64,000 bases of DNA, taken from positions 27,172,347 to 27,236,346 of the forward strand of contig OX344753.2 of the NCBI GenBank assembly GCA_947034885.2. The letters run 5' to 3'. Origin of the DNA: Thuidium tamariscinum. Its lineage: Eukaryota > Streptophyta > Bryopsida > Hypnales > Thuidiaceae. The notes under the pieces were generated by a model. That model saw only the letters and a list, made by a program, of their open reading frames with translations. It was not told where the DNA came from and ran no database searches. This document shows, piece by piece, positions 1 through 13,887 of the stretch (within the stretch, counting starts at the first letter, position 1; each line of letters opens with the position of its first letter). The position numbers and the translations under genes were made by a program.

Positions 1-3000
1 ACCTCGTCGACTCAGTCCACCCTGCTTTCCCAGAAAAGTTTTAGAAAGAGATTTTCACAGCACATCAATTCTTGTCGAAGGGTTACTGGGATTACATCCC
101 AAACCCACACCTATTAACTATGCATGAGCGTCAGTTTCTTTTATGTGTTATAATAAATGGCCAAAATAAACAGGTATGAGATGGAACAAATCAGTTTGCA
201 ACGAAGTCAATACCTTCGCAAGTTTGAAGATATCCTGTGCCACATGCTTCAGGAGTCCACCCCTAAAGGGAACGTTCAGGCCCAACTTTGGAACCTGACG
301 AAGTTCAAACTTATCAGTGATAGTTGTAACCTCATCGATATTGAAAAACAGATGTTAGCGAAAAATTGAGACATTAAGGATCAAGTGTCCTGTTTTCATA
401 GCTTTCGGAAAAATAGTCAATACACGAAACTACAGTTAATTTCTTTTAAGAAAAAAAGTAAAACACTAACCTCTTCGCGGAGCATCGCTCGCTCCTTCTC
501 AGTCCAGTCGCTAATGATGTCCAAAGCACCTTGAAGCGATTCCTCGTCATACAACAAGCCTGTCTAAAAATGACAAACAGAAACTTTTTACGAGAACAAG
601 GATAAGAACAAAAGAACAAACCTCACAAAATACTTGTCTTGAACACGCTGCAACTTGTCAGACTTTCATCGAATTCACGTTGAATGATACGTTTAACTAG
701 AACCTCCAAGTTTCTATGGATAACAATGCAGATGCCAACGTACCCAGAAAGCAGGTAAAGCACACAATCGTCGCCATGGGCCACCATCAGCCCCCCTCAT
801 CTCCAAGTAGCGTTTCAGTCTCACCTGCAGCACACGATGTTCGATCAATCAGGGTCTACATATCATAGTATCAATCAAGGTGAACATACTAGATGAGTAC
901 CAAGTCGGACAAAATAAACAAGAGCCAGTTACTGAGGCGCAATGACTGACCATGTAAATATCGCATACGTTATTTTGCTAATCTGCAACTGAAATCGCTC
1001 TTTTACTTGCTACGATAATCAATTGAATGGACAACAACCTCGGGAAAGATGGTTGTTAAGTGATTTTCCCAATCGCTCAATGTTGGCCTCTCCCCAGGTA
1101 AAACAGGTAACTTCCCAGCCAGAAAATCCTGCAGAGTACAAGAAACGTTTCATCAACAAGCGTTGAGACCCAAATACTAAAAATTCTGTCGCGTCAGTCC
1201 AACGAACTTGTGCAAACTTCAGAACACTTAAAATGGAACTCCAAGAGCAATAACATTGTGCACCACATGAGTTTATGAATACGACCAGAAGGTAAATTGA
1301 CAAAAAAGGCTGGACGCCAGACAATTCACACAGTAGCTCGAATAGTGTTACCCTAAATGATAGCCCAGAACAATTAATATACTGACTGTTTCGATACACG
1401 AAGTACATGGGCACATCTAGTGCATATTCGACGTACTTCTCAAACCTGCAAGACAGTAGCTCTTGAATAAGAAATGGGGCATGAGGTAATAGTTGCACTG
1501 AGCACAAAATCTGCTCACTCAAATCGTCGAATGAGTATATTAAAATCTAAAGTTTTAAAGCAATGAAATGAAATTCCCAAGAAAACTTCAAATAAAATAA
1601 AAATAAAAATTCAAGTTCAGATTTGTGCTCACCCAAAACCATCTTGAAAAACAAAGGGCAAGTCTCCCGACCGGTCCTTGTCCACATCTGTCCATATGTG
1701 ACTGCAGTAAAGTCGAACTCAGTTGTCAATTCGCGAAATTAACACAATAAAGCGACTCAAACGTCTTCCATTTGCTTTAAAAACAACGGGTTAACGTTAG
1801 TCGCCAGGGTACTGTTTTTTACAAACTAGCCAACGACGAACTACTCTTACCTTCTGAAACTTAAGAAGCCATTTGGTTTCCCTTCGGTAAAAGGAGAGTT
1901 TGCAAATAGGGCAGTTGCAATCTGTCAAGAGAACAATTAAATTTAATAAGGCTAAGAAATATGTAATTGCATCTCAAGCACAAAAAGATAATAGTATGAA
2001 TTCGACCCAGTTTCCCCCAAACGAACAACTGATAAGAACGGATCGTGCGAAAACCATCAACACATGCAAGAAACAAAGACTCGAACATTTTGGACAGAAA
2101 AAACCATGGAAACCCTGATACTTACAGGTTGTAGGGCAAGACCCACGCGAAACTTCTTAACCATGTCTTCCTCTGATTCAAAGTCCAGGTTGACCTGCAT
2201 ATGAGTTGCAGCTCAAGTGGGCCATCATCAACAGTACCAGAAAGGCTAAAAACAGGGTATCACAAAATCAAAATCAGGAATATGAGGAATGACTGTCAAT
2301 TGCGAGATTTAAAGTGACATGACTACAGAGGAAAAGAAGGTATTGCGAATTCACCTGTACGGTGCAAGTGCGAAACATCATATCCAAGCCAAACGAGCCA
2401 ACTTTTGGCATGTAATTCCGCATTATCTCATACCTTCCCTGTTTCAATCATTGCAGAATGTTCACTAACGATCCAAAAGGGCACGTAGAATATTACCCCT
2501 CCAGCCTCTCTTGTACAAACCACCACAGTTGGAATATAGACTCTGCACCAGTCAGAAACGAGAAATATCATGCAGATTCGCAGGTTATATCACACAACAG
2601 CAGCATGAGAAGTTCAGTATCATTCTCAAGATAAGTAGGAGCTCGGTGCGTCCCTCATAGCTGCATGATGATGCTGTGTAGGAAGATTATCTACCTTCGG
2701 CATAACGGGGGTTTCTGCCACACTCCACTTCGGTTGGAACCCGATTCCTGCGAACCCCAGGCCAAGCTCCTCTGCAACAGTCTTCACCTGCAAGCTCCCT
2801 TTGCTTGTTAGAGCTTATACACCGTTTCTAAAAATAATTCCATCACCGTATTACTGAACCTTATTTGCATACTCCATACATTCAATAAAGTTTCTGTCAC
2901 AAGCCATAAATCTTTGCAACTTTGAGAAAAGTTGGAAAAAAATTTCTTGTAGAAAAATGGAATTACCCTTCAAGGCAGCAGAGTGAATTAACTCTGAAAG

Positions 3001-5012
3001 TATGCAACCTCTCTAAATATGGCTTTAAGAAAATCACACAGACAATCAGTGAAAGCAAGTATATCATTTAAGGTTGGTCTAAGGTCGTGAATTTCTTTGC
3101 CATGTAAGTTACCAATAATCTCCACCGTTGACCTAAAAATGCTAATTAATCATCTTGTGGATGACAATTCTTAGCATCCTTCTGAATAAGATAATGATTA
3201 CAACAAATATAATCTGGATGTTTGCAAGGTTATTTTAAAGATTCATGGCAGAACTTAAATGCCATACTGATTACTGAACCCCAAAATATAACACCAATAA
3301 CATAATCATGAGAACTTCATATACAAACACCAAAAAATGAGCTTTTGATTGATAAGGAACGGGTTAATTTTTCAGAGATGATTCTTAAGGAACAAAGACT
3401 TACAGCACGCGATAGTTCTGGGCAAAACCTATTCCTGCAGATACTTCAAAAGACGAGCGCCCAAGAACGAAGAATTTTAGATTTGCTCAAAGAAAGCCAA
3501 CACTGCTAGACGCTCATCATTGCTACCACCCAGGCTCCCAATGTTTTCGCTATGAAAGCATGAAAAGTGTGCTACAGTGTGCACAACGACAGTCCGGCAA
3601 CTGTGAAGAATATTCCTTATAGAAAAGTTCATGATAAAGATATTCGAAAATACACCTGATAGATAAAGATATACCTGATATAGATGGGAATTGACTTCGG
3701 CACATGTTTGATGAAGTGTACGCAGAGGGGCACCGCTCAATTCAAACTGACCCCCAGGTTCAAGAGAGACACTTTGACCATGCTGCAAATCTCACCAAAA
3801 CCAAATCTCAATCGACAAAATCTCCAGAATCCTGGGATTCATATACACAAGATTTCCCACTCCCTGCAGGAAATGGAGCAAGAAGGAACTCCAGAAAAAG
3901 CAAATACACGTAAGGTAGACAAACACAATTGCAGCACCTACCTAAATACGACATCCCAAAACGAGTACATATTGATTTTGAGAATGTACACCACCTCAAT
4001 ATCAGAACTCGTGTCAGTTTTACGTCATCTACCAAAGAATATTGACACCATATTACGTTTGCACACATCGCATTCTACTGTGCATTGTGCGTGCATTGTG
4101 CGTGCATTGAGTGTAAACAAGTGTAATACAAAGGCTAACCATTTCAGTAATAGTAATTGTGGTCAAAGTGCCCAAAGTGCCGCTCTGAGAAGTAGTTACT
4201 TTACCCTAAAGGATGAAGTCCTTGCTACACTCAATTGCAAAACTCAGAATTAGGTTTTAATTTGGTAAAGAGCTGGAAACAGAAAGGCTGCGAGAGCTCA
4301 CAAATGTCAGTCCAATTATGTTATCCCCCTCCATCACTCTCTCCCACTCAAACCGTTCCGACATGCCCTTCAGAAGTCGACTAATTTGATCGTACGTCAT
4401 GGGCTGCAGCGAGTCCAGCTGAAACCCAAATTTCTCATGCTCCGTTCCGATCCTGCACAACCCCCACCACAACAATTGCAGCTCACAATTTTGCGATTCA
4501 ATCAACTCTCGCATTGAATTCCGTACAACTACAACCAACAATGACTGCATCGCAGACTTCCCAAATTCCAAATCCGAATTGGAATTCTTTCCCAAACCCC
4601 GAATTCAACTTCGATCTCGTACACTTAAAGTAAAACCCATGACGCACCTCCACTTCTCCTTAGGTTTACACCCGGACGCCAAGTACGCCACCAAATCCTG
4701 CCTCGTCAGGGGCTCCCGGCTCCTCGCTCCATGCTCATCATTCTTCGGTGGACTCGCCGCGACAATGCACAAATGCTGCTGGGTCCTCCTCCTGCTGCTG
4801 CCTGGACCATTCTCATCACCTGCTGGAATGGCTGGAAAGGCACTCCACCTCGATGCCCACAAGCGACTACTCGTTCTTCGTCTGCTTCGTCGTGAACCCA
4901 GCTGACCACCACCACACACGACGACGTTGCGGCTTTCCACAATAGCCGCGCCCGGCCTGGTGATGGCGATGGCGAGGCTCCCTGCAGCCGCTGTGTGGGT
5001 CAGGGCGGCCAT
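1..5012 (-). CDS. GSH1: glutamate-cysteine ligase, plastid type (C-terminus outside window)
   Basis: ATP-dependent ligase joining glutamate and cysteine, the committed step of glutathione synthesis, in plastids (GCS2 family). I rebuilt the exons by hand from conserved protein blocks and GT-AG borders. Minus-strand exons run 5012-4648, 4452-4302, 3782-3675, 2787-2695, 2438-2355, 2194-2126, 1921-1851, 1701-1633, 1445-1352, 1128-1039, 824-744, 563-471, 294-214 and 21-1 (continues off the edge). Reading phase is kept across every junction. Visible blocks include [78 protein letters not shown] and [19 protein letters not shown]. The start ATG sits in ACCACCATGGC and opens a Ser/Arg/Ala-rich leader of about 90 residues that fits a transit peptide. 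About 490 residues are present and some 40-50 at the C-terminus are missing, against about 520 in Arabidopsis. The cysteines of the conserved regulatory pair are present (HQTCAEV and RRLCALP). In the second pair one partner is replaced by Val (GKLPVLPGE). Confidence 0.95.
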
Positions 5013-5366
5013 GGTGGTTCGTTACTCCTCAGTTGGTCGCCGCTGCTCGCGGAGGTTTGTCACAACCTGTGGAAGTCGCAGCGACGGGCTCACGATGAGC
5101 GAGCGAGCGAGAGGGGGAGCGGAGACGGATGTCTGACTGGCTTATTCCTGTATGGGAAAGGACGAAGCCGATGTGGCGGTACGATGGGCATCGGACGGTC
5201 AGGGTTGGGGTTGGGGACCGACGGTGAAGATGGCAGTGGGGCGGTCATAGGCATGCTTTCTCCTAGCGAAGGCGGCAGCGAGGACAGCTGGCGTTCATCA
5301 CTCGGCCGGGGTACAGGGGGACATTCATCCTTGGTTTCACTTGTCAGGTAACTTGTCGTGCATTAC
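5013..5366 (-). promoter_or_regulatory. probable 5' UTR and promoter of the ligase gene
   Basis: This is the GC-richer stretch directly upstream of the ligase ATG, read on the minus strand. It ends abruptly at the TTAA where a piggyBac-like element begins. I see no clear TATA box, so the assignment rests on position and on the base-composition island. Open frames on the plus strand here are not supported as genes. Confidence 0.4.
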
Positions 5367-5370
5367 TTAA

Positions 5371-5909
5371 CCCCTAAAAGCCCAAGGGGTTAGCACAAAA
5401 CACAAATGTGTTACAAAATACAAGCTCTATAACTTTTTTGAAGTTAGCATCAAAGAAGATAATGTAAAGCACAAAAAGTAGAAAGTATCCGTATGGTCAA
5501 AATTTAAAAATTATTTTTAGATTCTCTTCAAATGAATTTTGAAGATATAACTTCAAAAATTCACTAAAAAAATAATTTCTATTTTTAGGATTTGAAATTT
5601 TTTTTGATTGGTCAAAATTATAATTTTCATTGATTCATAAAAAAATGCAAAATATTTAGTAATGAGAGCATCAATACTTTCCCCAAATAGTATATTTTTC
5701 AACACCAAGCAATATTAAACACTTTATTCTATTTTTCTTATATCTTTTCTTTGACCGTAACGATCTTAGTTTGGAATATAAATGTTGAAAGGCAATACAA
5801 TCTTTTCAAAATTTGAAAAAAATAAATTTGAAAAAAGTTTTTTTTCTGCCCGAAAATGCTGCTCGACTTTGGGCAGCGACCAAAAAATGGTCGCTTGGGC
5901 TCTTAGGGG
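5371..5909. mobile_element. piggyBac-like non-autonomous element (MITE), TTAA target duplication
   Basis: The 539-bp segment is bounded by 16-bp terminal inverted repeats CCCCTAARAGCCCAAG with a single difference between the ends, and by TTAA at 5367-5370 and 5910-5913. TTAA duplication and a CCC-starting terminus are the signature of the piggyBac superfamily. The interior is AT-rich and non-coding. A small hairpin, GCGACCA/TGGTCGC, sits next to the right end at about 5876-5894. The element lies about 360 bp upstream of the ligase start codon. Confidence 0.75.
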
Positions 5910-5913
5910 TTAA

Positions 5914-6885
5914 CACAGTACTAGGGTGGCCCGTGCAGTTGCCACGGTCTAATTTTTTTAATGTATAGAAACTTCAAAATTCAATAACTTTTATGCTGTA
6001 GGTTGGAACACCATGAATCAAAGCCCATGCACCCCTCCTCGCCGAGGGCTTTCCGATGGTACCAAACACGCACCCAGGGGACTCATGGTCCGGGAGATCT
6101 CAACGTAACAAACAAACAAACAAAAGAAAAAGAATATACCATGCTAATTTAATGTATAGATAGTAAATTTTATTTGAAAAACTTTGCTCTGAAATCGAGA
6201 TAAGTAGTTGCCATTTCCTTACAAATCTTGCAAGATCCTGTATGTCCCTCACTGCTCAAAATCCACAATTCAACCTTTAAAAGTTGACAAGGACATTTTG
6301 CGGTTAATGAATGACAAAGAATCTTTCCTTGTAGAACAGAAGTGCAACTATTCATCCTTGATATTAGGGGTGGAAAGAGGAGACCTTCTAAAATACTTTG
6401 ACTTTCAATGAGTATATTTGGCTTATTCAAAGTAGATGATGTCACACAATATCAAAATGTATGGTTTTCATAGTCATTAGCCCATTCTTCAAGGGATAAA
6501 TATCTCTTTCTTGGCCTCTACTAAGCTCAATCCACTTCCTAATAGGTGTCCTACCAAAATACCATTAAAAAGTACCTCCCAAAAGCATGATATAAGTTAC
6601 AAGATCTTCATGACTATTAGCACCTAATTTTTCTATTTCTTCACATTTCTATTGCTATCCAATCTATGGTAGTCTCATCATCATTGTCTTCTCCAAAATC
6701 GTCATCATCAACATTCATAAAAACAAAAATGGATTTGGCAGTTTCTGCCACTTTTCAAGACATTGGCACACATGCCCTGAAAAGTGGTAGATATTGCCAA
6801 AAAAATTTAAGATTTTCCATTCCCCCCCTTCTCCCCTCTTGTAATTTTTAGAAACAATTCTAAGTAACAAACAATACGGGACAAT
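5914..6885. other. intergenic, no gene seen
   Basis: A GC-richer patch at 5920-6110 begins GGGTGGCCCGTGCAGTTGCC and ends in a short AAAC run near 6105-6125. It resembles transposon debris but I could not find a partner end. The remainder is AT-rich, with short chance frames only. Confidence 0.4.
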
Positions 6886-7090
6886 TCATCCCATATCGAT
6901 ATTCCGATATTGTATCCATATCCATATTCGTTCCTATATTCCAATATTGTATTTGTATCCATATCCTATCCATATTTGTATTTGTATTCTAATATTGTAT
7001 CCATATCCATACTCAAATCTATATCCAATACCCAAATTTATATCCATATCCATATTTAGTATTCATATATGGTATTGTATCCATCAGATT
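6886..7090. repeat. degenerate TATCCATATCCATATT low-complexity tract
   Basis: Short irregular repeats of TATCCATA, TTCCAATATTGTAT and similar words run for about 200 bp. The pattern is a decayed microsatellite or minisatellite without coding potential. Confidence 0.7.
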
Positions 7091-10000
7091 AAATCCTACA
7101 AGATCAACAAGTTGTGATTTTGTGGGAAATCAACGATAATTTTAAAAGTACGCATTTAAAAAAGAAAAGAATCAATGGCTTGTAAATTTGTTGAGAGGAG
7201 AGGGGGCTAATTAATCAACCACAAGTGTACAACCACTTTTCAAGACATTATTGTGTGTCACAATCATTGCTCATTGAATTCATATGTTATAAGGAGGAAT
7301 ACACTTTTTCTTAAAAAGAATGAATTTGGTGGACTAAATATGGATGAAATGTAGCTAAAGATATTAATAAGGAAGAAAAAAAAACTAAAATTAATAAAAC
7401 AATTAGAATTCAAAGCTAAAATCAAAATTAATTTCAACCTATAAGTTAAGAAAGAATCATAGATGAACTTTGAAGAACTAATTAGAAGTCGAACTTTTTC
7501 CATGGATAACTTTTATTAGGAGCATTTAAATTTTAAGTATCTTAACATTTCAAATCATTAGAATTAGTTCCTACAAGTTATAATTTTATAATTTTAAAAA
7601 TAATAAATTATATAAATCAACATGGAGACAAAATATCAAGGAAAACTAACAAAAAATTGAAGAAGCTAGTCAAACACAAAATTTGGATAAGAAACTCTTG
7701 GAAAAAATCCTAAGGTGTTTGAAGATAATCAAATTTTTAGAAATTGATAAACTAGTGGATAAAAATATGAATGAGAGTTGTGAGTAAGTATCCATTCAAG
7801 GTCTAATTGTCGTGCTATTATCTCCTTGGGGGCCTAAAGTACCTTAGTAAGCAAGGGGGACATTGGAGGTGACTTCCTAACCAGAGGTGAGATTTGTAAG
7901 TGGATAGAACACAAAAACACCCTAGATTTGGAAAAAATGTGGCATATCATACATGCTTGGAAAGACCTTAAGATGATGCTTCCAATCATCTAAGGAACAC
8001 GTGATTTAAACTAACATGCCAAAAGTTATAGCCAAGAAAAGTGCCATGGTGAAGACATGACACTACTTTTTGTGAATCTGAATCTTAGAACTTCAAGGGT
8101 CATAATTTCGGGAGAACTTATTTAACATAACAAGTGAGTAGTCCATAGGCATCAACTTGTCACATAAATGTCCAAAATAGGCTTTCATGTTAGATTAGAA
8201 GCTTTGACCACTAAGGTATATCATTTGCAAATTCAAAACTCTAAATGATGAAGTAATTTGGTGATTTTAGTTGAAAATGGGTGATTTTCCAAAATCCAAG
8301 TAGGTTTGGAAAGCTCTTTTGACATATAAGAGGGGGCTATTGAATATTGTAGAAAATATTATAAGAAAAGTTAGTCTCCTTCTTCCCTTCATCTTAAAAG
8401 CTTTGGTGAATTCCAGTGACTCAAAGTTAGTAATGCAATTTCATCACTTCTTTAAGATAACATGGGACATTAGTATGTCTATTGTGTAGCATTAGTTGAG
8501 TAGAGTCCCACTCTTTGTTAGGTCATTCTTGACATATATGAAGTTGCAAGTGTCAGACTATCAGTTAGCCATAATTTAAAAGTAGAAAATACAAAATGGA
8601 CTAGCAAGGAGTAAAATGACATTTGAAGGTGGTTATGACTATGATGATTAGTACCAACACAAGTCCTTGCTCAATAAGATGGAAATTCCACACATTAATT
8701 AAGTAACATGCCAAATGTAATGATGGAATTGTGTTTTTTAGAAGTCTCAAAACTAAGACTTAGTTAAATGAGTTGAAAATATTCATTAATATTGTATATA
8801 CTTAGCATATGCCATGTTAGATAGTTTATGACCTATGTGATATTGAAAATAATTTGTTGTAAATTCATTGAATTGTAAAGGCCTTCTAAAGCACATTTGC
8901 TATTGTAAATTATTATTTGTGTTGTGACTAATTTTTATTTTAGATTTTAGAATTTTGTATTTAATGAAAGTAATTAGTTGTTCTTAAAAAAATGAATGGC
9001 ACCAGGCTTCCAAACTTGAAAAATGTAGAAGCATAATTTTATAATTCCTTCACAAAATGACATTTTTCATCAGTTGATCCATTGTTCCATCCCTATACAA
9101 TCCACTTTTTTAAAGCTATACTTTTTTTTCTTCACTATAGGGTTTAATTTCTTCCCTTCACAACATGTCTACTACATTGTTGTAGGTAGGATGTAAGGTT
9201 CTCGAATGGTTGCAATTCTATGGAAGAATCGAACCATAATGAAACTACATTTATCGATCTTTGTGGATGCCACTCATCACCACTATTTTGTATCCAAAAA
9301 TCCTACATTACTATTCTCTTTCTTGCAGAGTAATAAACAACTACAATGTCTTTAAAAACACCAACAGTAATCACATCAACAATTTGTCCTTCATTAGCTT
9401 CAAAAACACATGCTATTCCATAATGATCTTGTGTCTCATACTCAAATCAACGATTTTTTATGCACTCTATAGTGATTGTTACGTTGTATATCTAATATTT
9501 ATATTTGTAAGGCTTTGTATACATTGCAGGCAATTCAAACAATTGTCAAAGTTCAACTTCAATGTTTCTTAGTCCATGCAAGCGTATACGCAATGCCATG
9601 TAATCACCAACTCAATCTACAAAGTTGGGCAGATCATTTTGAATGCATTCATAGTAATTACAATATTCCCTTCTTGACATATTCCTTATTGTTGATTCTC
9701 TCTCAAAATACTGCCTTTCTAATTAAAAATTTTCCTACTCTCTATTGTATAATTTATAGTGTTCATGGTGAACTACAAAAGAGAGGAAATGTCAATATGT
9801 AAAATCTGCTTTGCACACCACAAAAGATCATTAAATCATTATAAAATAAACAATTTTATATACACACTACAATTGAAAACTAACTAATCCAAACTTCAAG
9901 TGACAACACAAAAAGAGATGATATATTCAATTTCACAACAATTGAAAAAATTGTCGACTCATCTCATATAATGAACTAATAGCATTTTCTCCTCCTTCAT

Positions 10001-12690
10001 GTGCAACCAATTCACCAAAATTTTCAAAAACGCTATTTGCTGAAATATTACCTCTATGGTTATATTGTGGCTGCAAAATTACAAATTATCCACAAATGAA
10101 TCATTTGACAGTTGACACTCTCCAAATAACAAAATCTTCTTTTCTTTACAATTTATTAGTACTTCTCCACAATTCCTAGGTTCTTCATCCTCATTCCAAA
10201 TTCTTTCTTAGTATGTATATACAATTTGAAATACTCTCTGCAAAAATTCAATATTTTTTTGGTACATATATATGCATTTGCTTCATATGCCTCAAGTTGC
10301 AATCTTTTATGAATGTACTTCTTAAATTTTTTTATATACCTCTCTATTGAATAACCCCATCCATTTGCTAAAAGATCATAGTGTTTCATTGATTCATGAG
10401 GTGAATTGACAAGTGCCACATAATTTCAAAAGTAAATAAAAAAAATCACATTTCTAGTAAGCATATTGTTTTGGTAGTATATACTTTTAAACTTTGCAAT
10501 TCCTCCATGTAGAAAACCTTTTTACACAGCATAGTGGACAAACATCTTAAATATTTAAAAATGATGCACGGACTTGGATTCATCAAATGTATAAAATAGA
10601 CACATAATATGAATTGCAATAGAATACAAAAATCATATAACTTCATATTTTCAAGCTTATTCTTATCAATGTATTTTTTCAAGTCCCCATGATATCATGC
10701 GGGAATTGTGATTTCTTTCCTATTTTCTTGAAAAAAAAAATTTGTTCATCTTTTGTAAAAATATAAGGAGTTGACAAAGTTATCCTCTCCATGCTCATTT
10801 TTTTTACCCAAATATGCGATTTTATACCCTCCTCCTCTATGTCTTGATGAAATGTTGTAGTATACATCACTTACCAACTTTAGCAAACTATTGACCTTCA
10901 CTTTTTCCCCATAATCCTATCCTTATCCTTTACATGAACTTCTAGTCCTTTAAAAAAACCTAAATGAAAGGTAAAACAAACTTCACCTTTATTTTAAACA
11001 ACTTCAAACTCAAACTCAAACCCAAAAATGACTTCAAGTATAAAAAAATCAAATTAATGCCAAATAATTGTTGAATAGAGGTAAAAAAGGTAGAGGCCAC
11101 TCCATTTGGATAGATTAGACTCCCCAAAAAAATCCTCTAATTTAACAACAATCTAAATTTATACATAGTGTATGCCTATACAATGCGACAACGTTACACT
11201 AATCCGCTAGTATGGTAACTAAAAAAGAGAAGATACTTATTTAATACCATGTACTTTTCTTGAGTTTTTTTTATATGTTTGTTCTTCCATCTCAAAGAAA
11301 TTATTTATTATGTCTTTTTGCATAAATCGTCTCAATCTTTGACAATGATTTCCCTGCTTGTTATTATTTGGCATCATAATCAAAGGTCGTAAAATAACAT
11401 CAAAAATAATGATTTATATGCAAGCACCGGCAATGGCAATTGCAAGAAATCATTTTCCTCAATACTTTTGAATATCGTACTACGATATTCAAACCTATAA
11501 TTGACATGCCTTAAAACCTTTTGTTGTCAATCTTGCCACCAATCTACAACTTGAGAAATCATGTAAAGTCCACAAGAGACATGCACAAAGTTCAAAATGT
11601 TGTTTTCTTTCAATCATTTGTGAGTCTCTTATTCGCACTCTTGCTATATGTCATAATTATTGGAGCTCATCAATTGTTGGATGTAAGAAAATGTCAAAAA
11701 TGTTCCCATTGACACTAACTTTCGTCAGTATCAGTAAACATAATATCACAAATTATTTTTTCATTACTAAGGAGACAAATTATGGTTTAGAAACATACTA
11801 TAATTTATTTTTTGTTTTTTCAACCATGGATTAAATTTATCACTAGCCATACCTAAATATATGTGATGTGGATGAGAACCAAATCTATTGTCCATTATCT
11901 CTATTTCTAACTTCATGTCTACAAACTTCCTTTGAGGTGAGTCTAGGATGTGCCTCTTTTTTCCTTCCATACTATAATTCTTATGATTCTAAGTATTCAA
12001 CTCTACCAACTTCTTAGAACTCAACATTTGTTGCAATTTGAAAATTAATGGAAAATGTCTCAATACTAAAGCCAATATACGAAAGCAACCCAATAATCAA
12101 TATTGATAATTTCCAAATTCTATTTGAAATAAGTTACTAATTTTTTTATTTCTCTTAAATTTTTTTTATCAACCATTTAAAATTATTTGAACTTTAAATT
12201 AGATGTAGATTAGTACAATTAAGTTTTGTTTCAAGTTTAGTTTTACAATTTTACAATAGAAGTTTGAAGATTTTCAAAAACACCGTCAAAAACACATGAC
12301 ATTTAGAAAATAAATTTGAAACAAATAGAATATTAGAGGTTGAAGTTTAGGATTTGAATTAGATGAATTTCGATAAAATTCATCTAATTAAAATAAGAAT
12401 TGAAATATAGAAAATTAAAAAACTGAGACGTTAACCCCTAAAGGACCATTGTCCCCTCAAGGGACAAAATGGAAATGAAGTAGGTTCTCCTTCAAGCAAT
12501 TTTTGTCCTAATTAATTGAAATTTTTTTAGGGATCAGAATTTTATAAGGGCTATGTGGGAGAAAAAAACATTTAAATTTGTCATTTAAAAGTTATACTAC
12601 ATGAAAGTTGATTTCCACATAGGAGGCAGAGCGGGCTTTAGAAAATATTCCAACTAGGCCCGTTTTATAAGGTATGGACAAAGGCAACAA
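7091..12690. other. AT-rich intergenic DNA, no gene seen
   Basis: About 5.6 kb of AT-rich sequence without recognisable protein blocks, tRNA or long open frame. The longest frames, around 100 codons near 9261-9802, have the Ile/Asn/Phe/Leu-rich composition expected from AT-rich non-coding DNA. A possible lone piggyBac-like end (TTAACCCCTAAAGGACC) lies at about 12432. Confidence 0.5.
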
Positions 12691-12702
12691 GTAATTCGGT
12701 GG

Positions 12703-12945
12703 GAAGAAGGGGGGAGGGAGGAGAGCAGCAAGGGAAGGAGGAGGGGAGTGGGAGGGGAACGAAGAGGGAGAGGAGCATGGACAACTAGGGGATGGGATCA
12801 AGGAAAAAGAAGGAGGGGAGTGGGAGGGAAACAAAGAGGGAGAGGAGCAGGGATGGCGAGGGGATGGGATCAAGGAAGAAGAAGGGAATAGGGAGTGAGA
12901 GGGAAATGAAAGGGAGATGGGAGAGTGAGAGAGGAATAGGGAATG
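12703..12945. repeat. purine-rich minisatellite with 72-bp unit
   Basis: A GGGA/AGAA-rich strand contains two adjacent near-identical 72-bp units beginning GGAGGGGAGTGGGAGGG at 12740 and 12812, followed by a more degenerate continuation. The Ser/Pro-rich frames on the minus strand, and the Arg/Glu-rich frame on the plus strand, are by-products of this composition. Confidence 0.75.
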
Positions 12946-13887
12946 CTGCCGCAATGGAGCAACACCAACTCTGCAGACTAGCTGTGCTTTGCAAAAATAA
13001 AGTTTTCTTTTTATTGAATGTGAAATTTTTGCAGGTTTTTCTTATATCAATGAATTTCAAGTTTAAAAGCACGATGTTAGCTCCTTGGCATTTTGAAATT
13101 TTGAAATTGATTCTTGTTCACAAGTAAATACAATGAATTTTCAAGTCCCCAAAAAATGACGATTCAAAGCAATTGTGCTAATTTTGTGATGATTCAAAGT
13201 TGAATTTTTCAAAAAAAGTTAAATTCTATATTCAAACACAATCAAGTTTGCTAATTGTCTAAGTTCTTCACTAAATTGGAACAATAGTAATAAATGCATG
13301 ATTACATGAGCTACAAAATACAATCCAATTTTACAAAAGAAGGTTAAGAAGCCTATAGTCTATCCACTACATTATTCATGGAAACTACATTTTTCATATC
13401 CAATTACACTAAATATTGCCTCACATTGATGTCTATCTCACCTACTTAAATGATCATGCAAAGAATAAGAGAAATTTTTTAATTCCAAACTAAGGAATAC
13501 AATTTGTTAGCACTATATGATTTGACAATGAGAAACTCCAAAACACAAAGCAAGATTACACCTACATTGACAAGAAGTGGAGAAGCCATGGGAAAGAAGA
13601 AATTCAATATGAAGAATAATGAGGTTTGTATTTTTACCTCCTACAATTTTCACATATTGCATGCATTTGCTTTTAATTTTTCTTGACAATAGTCTTTCTT
13701 CTCTCTTCTACATTACTTGAGATGATCTACCTGTCAAAAGAAGTTGGAGGTTGTTAGCAAAAGCTTGATCAACATCTTTATATTCTCATTCACTACCCTG
13801 AAGTCTTACACTTCTACCTACCTTTATTGTAGAAACATACTACCCAACACCTTCATATGTGCCTCTTGTACGAGTGCCATTATAAGA

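Noticed and set aside
1019-4905. Several open frames of 70-190 codons within the ligase gene, both strands
   Set aside because: They run through introns or lie antisense or out of frame to exons confirmed by conserved ligase blocks and splice sites.
12592-13072. Ser/Pro/Leu-rich open frames on the minus strand and an Arg/Glu-rich frame on the plus strand
   Set aside because: They are translations of a purine-rich minisatellite and mirror its 72-bp period.
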